Source of the DNA: Agriotes lineatus
Lineage: Eukaryota > Arthropoda > Insecta > Coleoptera > Elateridae
Length of the DNA: 64,000 bases
NCBI GenBank assembly: GCA_940337035.1
Contig: CALNHX010003607.1
Location: forward strand, 62,001 to 126,000
Direction of reading: 5' to 3'
The translations under genes and the position numbers were made by a program. Position 1 is the first letter of the stretch, and every line of letters begins with the position of its first letter. The notes under the pieces were generated by a model that had not been told where the DNA came from, ran no database searches, and saw only the letters and a program-made list of their open reading frames with translations. Below are positions 55,647-64,000 of the stretch, piece after piece.

Positions 55647-58600
55647 CTGTACAAATGGGTTGAGGACAAATATGCAATGCAGTTAAATAAAGTATACAGC
55701 CCGATTTAATATAAATACATGATAAAATATAAATATGATTTTGGTTTTAATTAGGACCCCAATTTTTAATTAAATAGTTAAATAAAGAAACATAAGTGAA
55801 TATGTAAATACAGGACATGTAAATAAGTTTCCAAACGTTGCGGTCTGGCACACTTCAAGTGAACGAGCACCTTGCATTTGCTGCTCTAATGTTAAGCGCA
55901 TTCTACACCTGGTAGACGTAACCTTTAGACAAATCTGTGTAAATGTGGCGCTTCCAGAAGCCAAATAGGCCTGTAAATGGGCCGAACGTGTGACAGTATT
56001 AACTACGTTCAAGTCACAGTAGTACCATAAAGAAATATTTAAATGTTAAAACACAATTGACAGTATCAAAATAAGCAAGAATGTATCCGTCCATAAAGTC
56101 AAATTACAGTTTACTCTACAACCTATAAAATTTAAATGATTAAACACTGTGGAACGTATCAGCTCAAGCAAAATCTAATTTAGTATAAAATCCCTAGAAT
56201 TGAATAATTAAAGCTTAATGAGCTTCGCCGCTTCTCTAGGATACTTGTTAACAACATCGATTATATTATACCACTACATAGGTTAAATGAAATTTACCTG
56301 CAACGAGTTGCAGTCGAATGCGCTTGAAGCTACAATTAAATGAATGACGGGACATTACACTCGAAGGCAAATTTCCCAAATAAAGTCCTTGAACAATGCA
56401 GCTCCTAAACGAGGTGTACGATGCCAAAACAAATCAGCTGCACTCAGGAACTCGACGGCAAAAGGGCAGCACAAGACAAGTACATAACAACAATTTTTAC
56501 AGCACCTTCGTTTGACGGTACCATCATGCGGTAACAAATCTTCGAAAGCAGCAGAAAGCCTTTTCAACGACAGCCACCTGGCAGGTGAATTTCCATCATA
56601 CACCCAAACTTCGGCATGGTGAGAACCAGGTCGTGGCCTAATTTAACACCTCCAAGCAGAGCCAACAATCCATCGACAAGTTGCACGTGCAATTTGGAAC
56701 ATAGAAAATTGACACGCAGTCACCGCTAAACATGAATTTGGTGCACCGAGAGCCGAGAGACCGAGACTCCGAAGGTCGCACTTAAATCGTGAACTTGAGC
56801 ATTCCACTTGAAAAATCGAACCTGAAAAAAAAATCTCCTGTGAAGAAGTTCACATATTAGAGTCACAATTAAGGAAACAAAGGCTACCTACCAGACATTA
56901 AAGGGAATTCAATTGAATTAGCAATCACTAGCAAATCTGCATTTAAGTCTGGAGGTTTTGCACAAAACGAAGTAATTTTTACGAAGCCATCAAAAATGGA
57001 CGCCAACGGGCCCAGGAAGCGAATTCACTTCTTCCCAAAAATCGATAAACGTGTGTCGATTTACGACATAATCCAATAGCGATCACCGACAAATAAATGA
57101 CATAAAAATCGCCCGATAACGTTCGATATCGACATATTACAATGCACGCCAGGTACGCCACCTAAAGGTCAAGATGTCAAAGCTTAAGGAATTGTGAACT
57201 ACCGACGCTAATTAAGAACTAGGCTAAATATGCACTTTGTAGTGCCTAACATCAAGGCGCTAAGAGATGCTAAAATTAAAATGTAACATATCATTGAATA
57301 GAATTTTGGTATTCCTTGAGAAAATGATGCCGGTTTCACTATTTTGGTCTTCAGTGTTAAAGCTGGTGCCGGCGCCGGTTTGTTAAGAATCATCAAGATT
57401 TTCTGAAATTGTAGATACGTATTTTACTAAATAAGACCTTTTAAATGGAGTGCCACATGACACATTTTTTAATTAAAAAAGCATTGGATATGGTGCCGAG
57501 CTGCCACCTTGAATATCTGCTAGACCTTAAACGGCCTGAAAATACATATAATTGCTGTAGTTCATTATTCTGACATTTGAATAAAATATTTTGACGCATT
57601 CTTAAGTTAGAAGAACTGCGAAGGGGGGGGGGGGAGGTGCTGACTTTTGTTGCTCATTGTATGTACGGATATATACTACGTTACTCAGTTTCTTCTTTCT
57701 CTTTACAGTCGTATGATTTTTGGTATAAAATTACCATAAATAGTCATAATAATCCATCCCCTCCCTTCTATCCAATTTGAAACTATAATGTATGAAAACG
57801 TCAAACTGAACTGTACGCTTCAAGCAGGAAAATTTATAATCGAAAAGTATCTCATAAATCACACGATAAAACCATATTGAGTGAGCTACGAAGCTTACAT
57901 GTAAATTATCGACTGACAAGGCACACAGAATGTGTGAAGTCAGTGAGTGATTAATGTAATTATTAATTAATTAAATGTAACTACTTGTTTAGAAACGAAC
58001 ATAAAAGACAAATTATGCAAAATTACGTAGAAAACCTTTTTGTACCTACACATCTGCTACAACTTGCGATGTACATGCTACAATAACTAATGTTAAATTA
58101 GGCCTTTCACAAATTAAATAAAACTTGATTTTAGTTAGCTGGTTGGAATTGTTGGCGTCTATAGTCACATTTAGTGATGTAGAACATGAACATTTCGAGG
58201 AAGCCAACATATTAGTCGTCAGTTAAACACCCATTACCTGCTACACTCACGGGTACAAATTCCTGCATTAATTTCCTTATTAATTTTAGAAACTAGCGTA
58301 AATACGAGTTAACTGTTTATAGTGCGTCCGATAGTGGAATTTACTCGTTTTATTAGGAGCTCTTAGATATTTTGCCCACAGCAAACCTAATTCACGAAGA
58401 TTTTCAGTTGCGTTATTCAGATCGCATATAATTATATCTACCAGCAAAAACAAAGTGTGTATTTTTAAGCAAATTATGACGGAAAGCAATTTCAATATTA
58501 ATAATGTGGGAGCAATTCGAAAACAAGAAGTAGTAGAAAATGCAATCGACCTTTATTTATATTAGTTAGCATGTTTACAAACGTATGGGCAGTCAAAAGG

Positions 58601-60100
58601 CTTTCAATATCTTTCGGTTTTTATATTATCATCTAAATTATTGTCAGTTTCGCGTCATAACAAAATATATGAAAGTATGCCATGAACCGACATGTCTAAA
58701 GGTGATTGTGAATTTAAATAATTGGGTAATAATTTATCAGAAAGGCTCAGAATAATCCGATTAATAAAATTGCTGGTCGTGATAAAATTACAAATTGTGG
58801 ATTACTTGATGCCCGTCAATATCTATCAGCTACTTCGTGCTCACAAATTGTTATAAAAAATGCCATCCATGTAAAACCGCTATTAAGCATTGTACAGTCG
58901 CGGAAACATAAACCGGGACATGTCATGTAAGACCATTTTTCACAATTTGATTATTGCAATTTTGCCTTCCTAATTGTTCATGAAATCCTATCTACCACAT
59001 ACCAATGAACCAAAAAGAACTTGTTGATGCAATATGAGCAACTTGGGATAGCACCAACAATGAATTTATTCAGACAATTTAACTTAGGCAAATTTTAGTG
59101 TCCCGCTTTATATTTCCGCAGCTGTACATTATATTAGATTCTACAAATTCATATCATAATTATCTAAAAACTAGAACTTTGGAATCGACAAAAAATACGT
59201 TCTAATAGAAGAAACTGTGTAGTGTACCCTGCTGGTTTACATTCTGCATCTTATCATATTTTTTATATTCAATGAAAGCGGGTTTAGATTTATTTGGAGC
59301 TACTGAAGGTTTACTCTCAATGTAAAAGTTCCGTTAAGGTAAAGTTTCTTTACTGCAATCTACCGTCATAAGTTAAAGGAGTTGTTCATTTTAGCTGCAA
59401 TAAACTCCAATCTGTCTTGTTTGAGTTATGTCATAAATATGCTGCTTCCATAAATCTGTACTTGCTGCTTCTTTTAATGCACAATATGTGATGACACCAT
59501 TCTGTAATATTTCTTGGGCATTTTGGGATTGTCAAATGTTATCGACGTTGGCTACGAGCAACGACAATATACATGATACGCACTGAAGTTAGAAAAAGCT
59601 GCTTTATAGATTGTTGGTTAGTTGAAATTAACTTTCTACGCAATATTTCCCACTGAACTGAAATTCTACAAAGATCTAGTTGTAATAAGCTAGGGATATT
59701 ATAAATAGTTACTGTAATTATTTTGTAATTGAAAAATCGCTGAGAAGAATCAATTACTGGAAACCGCAGATGTCTGTCAAATCTGCTAACAATCAGTGGT
59801 TTTACTTTATACCTAAGAAAATACAGTGCATATAGTAGGAAAAAACGAGCTCATTGTCAACAAGAAGGATCGAAATGAATTCTAAACAAAACCGAGGTAA
59901 ATGTATTTACCATTCACGAGTTATATAAGTGTGTCAACTTTAGATAACATAGTACATTGGCTAAATATTAAAATAAACTGTCAGCCAACAGAACGGTTGC
60001 ACGGAAAGAGTAAAACTTATTAAAAGGTTACTGAGGGGTTCGCACTTTTGAGCCCGAGAGCGGATAGCTCCCGAGCTCTCTAGTCAGACCTGCACCTTTC
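55647..60100. other. AT-rich region without recognised genes
   Basis: Short frames only. It holds a G-rich run (57618-57635) and a segment at 57345-57425 that resembles 55150-55230 (both contain TAAAGCTGG(T/C)GCC and a GAAATT...TACGTATT end), suggesting an old dispersed repeat. Nothing else is supported. Confidence 0.4.
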
Positions 60101-60641
60101 TTCTGCTGGTCTTGCTTTAGATCTCTTCTTCTTAATTTTTCCTATCGGCCTCCTTTGACCATCTTTTGTTACTTCAGATTCCGACGCTGTTAGAGTGCTC
60201 GAGGGCTAGGGACTTATTTTTATCTTTTTTATATATATCCAACGATACCCAAGCCACCAAGGCATTCGGCAAAAAACGATGCGTAAAGACGGATCATATG
60301 CTGCCGGGAACTGCATCTTCTGAAAAGCGGAGCAGCTCCCTCCCTGGTATGTCATCTGCAGGGCAGTAAACTACTTGCGAATCAAGGGTAGGATAGACTG
60401 TTACTCCCATATCGGCGCTGTCCCCGCTGTGGGGTTGTTCATAGGCCGTTCTCTTTACGAGCGACGATAGAGATTCCTAAAGATAAAACGTTTACGGGGC
60501 AAGGGCTCCGATCCCCAGTACCTGTCGAACCTAGTACTGAGAAAGCGGTCCACTGCAATATAACACTAGTATCTCTGGTGAGAGAACAAGCCGGAATAAT
60601 GGTAACCACGACTGGTAATGTCAGAGGTGGTCACAAATATA

Positions 60642-62165
60642 TCGATTCTAAGTGTTGGGTAAGTTACTCTAAAAAAGTAACTAAGTAAGTTAATCAGTTA
60701 CTCGGTAAAAAAGTAACTGAGTAAGTTACTAAGTTACAGAATTATAAAAAGTAACTTGAATAAGTTACCATAAAGTAACTCGTTATTTTTTAAGTTACTT
60801 TTTTATGAGAGTTTACTAATCTACATGCAATTACTATCAACTTAATATCAACAGAAACACATATTTATAAACAATTGTTTATTAGCAAATATTCTATAGG
60901 GTATAATTTTTGTTAGAAGTAAATTAGATTCCTAGTTCTACATTTCTGTCTGATGGCTTATGTATAAAATTTATTGGTTTTTAATAATAACTGCATTTCA
61001 AAATTTTTATCAGTTAATTTTGTACGTTTGAAGTGGAGAACGTCTTTTGCAGTGCTGAACAATTGTTCTACTGGATCACTGGAAGGGAGGGCAGTATTAT
61101 ATTTAATAAATATTTCTCTAATTGTTGGAAATTTATCTGTTTATAAAGTTGTTAAATTAGATGGATCGCAATTCATATATGTTTCAGTTTCATCCATATT
61201 TTTGGACATTTTGGTCAAAGTATGGAAGTGTAATGTCTACTGTACTGTAAAATATAAATAACCATTATACATTATAGACCTAACTTGAAAATGAATTAAT
61301 CTGTTATTAATTCATGTAGTTTAAATTTAAACTGAAGTATCCTATAGCAGCTACATCGTGTATACGGTTACTTATTTCAATTTTTTGTTAAAATGTTGTT
61401 TCGTTATTATTGAAATATAGAGACGGTGAATGTATTTTCCTCTGAATTATACACCCCCAACCACGCACAGGCAGGCGTTAGGAATGTACTTCCCAGTAAT
61501 CCACATACCTGATCAGAGAGCTTCTAATTGTTAAAAGATTAAAGATTACTGGAAAAAGCTGTTACCACCCAAATAGGATCCGTCAAATATTATTTACTAG
61601 CGTTCTGCACCCAAATTGGGCGCGAAATAATTCATTTAATGCAATTTGTACAAGAATGGTCCATATTGTGTGTCGAGTTAATTTTGAGGTTAGAAAATCC
61701 ACATTAAAAAAAATTTAAAACCCTACTACTTACTTGCGTCGCCCTGAGTCGATTGACACCAAAAAACAGCCAATTCGGCCCACGGGTTCGCTGTCAAAGT
61801 GGCGTCAAGCAAGCAATAAAAATTATTATGTCGGATTATCGACTAATTACAAGAAGGTATTTCTGTGGTCGGTATTAGCATTTGCATACTAAAGCATTCG
61901 AAATTTCCACAAATTCTTCAGCTTCAGGTATAATTTCTTAAATACTATGCATTAAAAACCGAACATTTTCAAATATTTTACATTTGTAACATGAAAATGT
62001 AACTTGTCATATTCAGTTACTTAAGTTACTAAATAATTGTAACGTGTTATAGTTACAATTACTGAAAACACAAAAGTAATTAAGTTACTATTAAGTTACT
62101 GAAAAGTAACTAGTTACCAGTAACGAGTTACTTTTACTTAGTTACTACCCAACACTGTCGATTCT
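60642..62165 (-). mobile_element. hAT-derived non-autonomous element (hAT-2)
   Basis: Bases 60650-62157 (1508 bp) lie between perfect 8-bp copies TCGATTCT (60642-60649 and 62158-62165). The ends are inverted: AAGTGTTGGGTAAGTTACT on the left and, inverted, CAGTGTTGGGTAGTAACTA on the right. Both ends contain many GTTACT/AGTAAC repeats in both orientations. Only the last part of a transposase gene remains inside. Confidence 0.9.
60959..61250 (-). pseudogene. hAT-2 transposase C-terminal (hATC) remnant
   Basis: On the minus strand the frame before a TAA at 60959-60961 reads the hATC dimerisation block: FIKYNTALPSSDPVEQLFS, followed by KDVLHFKRTKLTDKNFEM. A TATTTTACAG acceptor-like site near 61250 may mark the start of a last exon. 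The rest of the transposase (zinc finger, catalytic acids) is not recognised, so it cannot act by itself. Confidence 0.8.
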
Positions 62166-63834
62166 TTAGTGGGCAACCGGGCTGGACCAGCACAAATAGC
62201 TACTGGAAGTCCGAACAGGGAGGCAAAATGGGTTTATGGCCATTTTGATAGAAGAAACATAGTCAAACAGACAACCATTAGACCAAGAGCATTATAGTTT
62301 CCTAGTAATGAAAAGGGAAAGATGGAAACCACCTAGACAATAAGAGGAAAACATGGGAGGAAAAGAAGGAGAGAAGAATCTCAACAAGTGGTCACAAACG
62401 AAAAGCATTGATAATGATCAACATGCTACTATACAAGGTCATGAAAGAATTGGACAGCTAACAAGCTGATAGGACCAAATATAAATACTAAAAAGGAGGT
62501 TAAGGAGATGTGTGCTAGATAGAAATCGAGTTCACAAGAACTTAAATCATTAAGAGGAAGACGAAGGAGATGAGAGATAAATTAAAACAACTATCACGGA
62601 CAAGAGATAGATCTAACAAGGCAGGAGAAATTATGAAAGTAGAACGAAGTACAGCAACGCAGAGTAAGCAAACGCTAGAAAAACAACAGTCTATTACTCC
62701 GTTTGAGAATGAGTTAGATCATCAGATGCTCGGGACCCGGATGAATGTCTTAGGAAGTGTCAGATAATCAGTGAGAGAGGATCCCTTCATAGTCACGAAA
62801 AGATAGAAGGGCCAGCAAATTAACTCAGAGATCATAAGAACCGTTGATAGGCATCCTTAGTTAGTAGAGGCCAGAAAGAAAATATTCTTGGAGCAGGAAA
62901 ACCTGTTTTTAGTGTTCACTAGAGCAGACTCTTGACGGAGGATAGACATTTAAATAACAGTACGGAAATATATGCATATGCAATGCTAACGAAGGACGGG
63001 AGTTGCTCGAATATTACGTCCATGCAAAAAAAAATCGCAATCACTAACAAAAAAGAGTAATTGTAGGCATTGCTACCCCAAAGATCGACGAAGAGTTAGT
63101 CAAAAAAATCGCAGAATATGTATCACGCACGGGCAATATTAAAATGAATATTTATAGTAAATGGAAGAAAAGCAAAGGGCAAGGCGTTACTATGAGGGGA
63201 GACCGCAGGACAAAGAATACGGAGACTAAACCTGGGAGATCATATGCAGATATAATTAAAAGTATGAAAAGTAGGGGAACGCTAAGAAGGTTACCATAGA
63301 CGTTATCAACAAGACGAAAGAAGGAAACGTCCAAATTACGAAAAAAAATGCAGAAATTAAAACCGACAAAGGAATTTTAAAAACGCTGGTCTACAAAATG
63401 AAGAATGTAGCTCTGGTCGAGACAAAAATTATAGATCAGACGGTGATGTTATTAGACATTGATGACACTATTGAAGAAGCAGCAGTGAGAGAGGTCTTAG
63501 AGGCGAAGATAAGAGACAAGCTAGGAAACAAAAGATGCCATTAAAGGGGGGAAAATACGCATTTGTGGTTCTACACCATGATAGTCCAGGGAAGCTGATT
63601 TCAAAAAATAAGACACAGGGCTGGCACAGATGAAGAGTTAGGGAACTAAATATTCCACAAAGACCATATATGTGCCATAGAGTTGGACATACAGCGAAAT
63701 CATGCAACGAGAAGGCTGAAGGAGAGAATGCAAGAACTGCCGAGAAACGGAACACAACGATTAAATTCCCGGTTTGCCATAATTTTTTAAAAGTGCGAAT
63801 TTGGCATCAGTATGAAAATATTTTTTTTAGGATA

Positions 63835-64000
63835 CTGCATTGGTAACTAGCGTTTACATAGTTACAAACGAGTCCGGTAGATAAAATTTACCGGCCTAGA
63901 CCAGTAGTAATAGAACTACTACTGGTCTAGGCCGGTAAATTTTATCTACCGGACTCGTTTGTAACTGTAACTGTGTAAATGCTAGTAGTTACCAATGCAG
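63835..64000. repeat. Long inverted repeat (hairpin) at the window edge
   Basis: Left arm 63835-63909, 7-bp loop 63910-63916, right arm 63917-64000. The inner 46 bp or so pair perfectly; the outer part has a 6-base CAGTTA insertion on the right and a few mismatches. The outer end CTGCATTGGTAAC / GTTACCAATGCAG is at base 64000, so it may continue beyond the window. Probably a fold-back MITE. Confidence 0.92.

Larger units (their letters stand above)
60160..63780 (+). pseudogene. R1-like LINE ORF1 (gag-like) remnant, interrupted by hAT-2
   Basis: Fragments on the plus strand flank a hAT insertion. The later part (63280-63530) reads DVINKTKEGNVQIT and then an IDDTIEEAAVREVLEAKI block, followed near 63655-63760 by a decayed zinc knuckle (MCHRVGHTAKSC; one Cys missing) and a second Cys-rich piece. 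Basic, Lys-rich sequence and this domain order resemble ORF1 of R1/I-type LINEs. ORF2 is absent before the window end. Many stops. Clade assignment is tentative. Confidence 0.5.

Noticed and set aside
57618..57635. G-rich run
   Set aside because: A simple homopolymer tract; no evidence of a quadruplex cluster or function.
1..64000. CRISPR arrays, bacterial operons, tRNA or rRNA genes
   Set aside because: No regularly spaced repeats, no ribosome-binding context and no tRNA T-arm pattern with a foldable cloverleaf were found; introns and element types are eukaryotic.

Overview
The window is a transposon-packed stretch of a eukaryotic nuclear genome, most likely an arthropod and probably an insect. 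The evidence is the mix of element families: BEL/Pao retrotransposons with envelope genes, Jockey-like and R1-like LINEs, hAT transposons, and a Polinton/Maverick (adintovirus-like) element. I see no tRNA, rRNA or CRISPR array and no host gene I can name. Almost every coding region is a broken transposon or endogenous-virus gene.

Layout. (1) 1-4679: 3' part of a BEL/Pao element with env (BEL-A), cut by a solo LTR of a second BEL family at 773-1467 and ending in a 289-bp LTR that sits inside a Polinton capsid gene. (2) 4680 to about 18.1 kb: a decayed Polinton/adintovirus with major capsid, a small ORF, penton, adenain-type protease and phospholipase A2/core protein on the minus strand; packaging ATPase, a conserved unknown and integrase on the plus strand; and protein-primed family B DNA polymerase on the minus strand with a credible spliced intron. 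A 3,186-bp block (LTR of BEL-A plus capsid-to-ATPase genes) is present twice in tandem, nearly identical. (3) 18.1-18.9 kb: two sets of degenerate tandem repeats, possibly the Polinton right end.

(4) 19.1-40.0 kb: a Jockey-like LINE split in its reverse transcriptase by BEL-B (20829-38886, target duplication ACTT). BEL-B is split twice: in its integrase by a young LTR element with only gag and protease (element C, 25259-29919, target duplication ATCG), and in its 3' LTR by a young LTR element without recognisable genes on the minus strand (element D, 33021-38747, target duplication GGTA). Removing each insertion with one target copy rejoins the interrupted sequence, so the order LINE, then BEL-B, then C and D is read directly from the sequence.

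(5) 40.0-44.2 kb: nothing recognised. (6) 44.25-51.6 kb: two minus-strand LINE fragments (F and G). F is split by a small inverted-repeat element, which is itself split by a complete-length but mutated hAT transposon (45264-48035). (7) 51.6-60.1 kb: AT-rich sequence with one possible spliced exon and a diverged dispersed repeat. (8) 60.1-63.8 kb: ORF1-like remnant of an R1-type LINE carrying a 1,508-bp hAT derivative with perfect 8-bp target duplications. (9) 63835-64000: a long near-perfect hairpin reaching the window edge.

The parts do not form a working pathway; they record successive insertions. The youngest events are elements C and D (two differences noticed between LTRs in each) and the tandem duplication (three differences noticed). 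C, D and BEL-B all lack a recognisable reverse transcriptase, so any mobility would have depended on enzymes made elsewhere.
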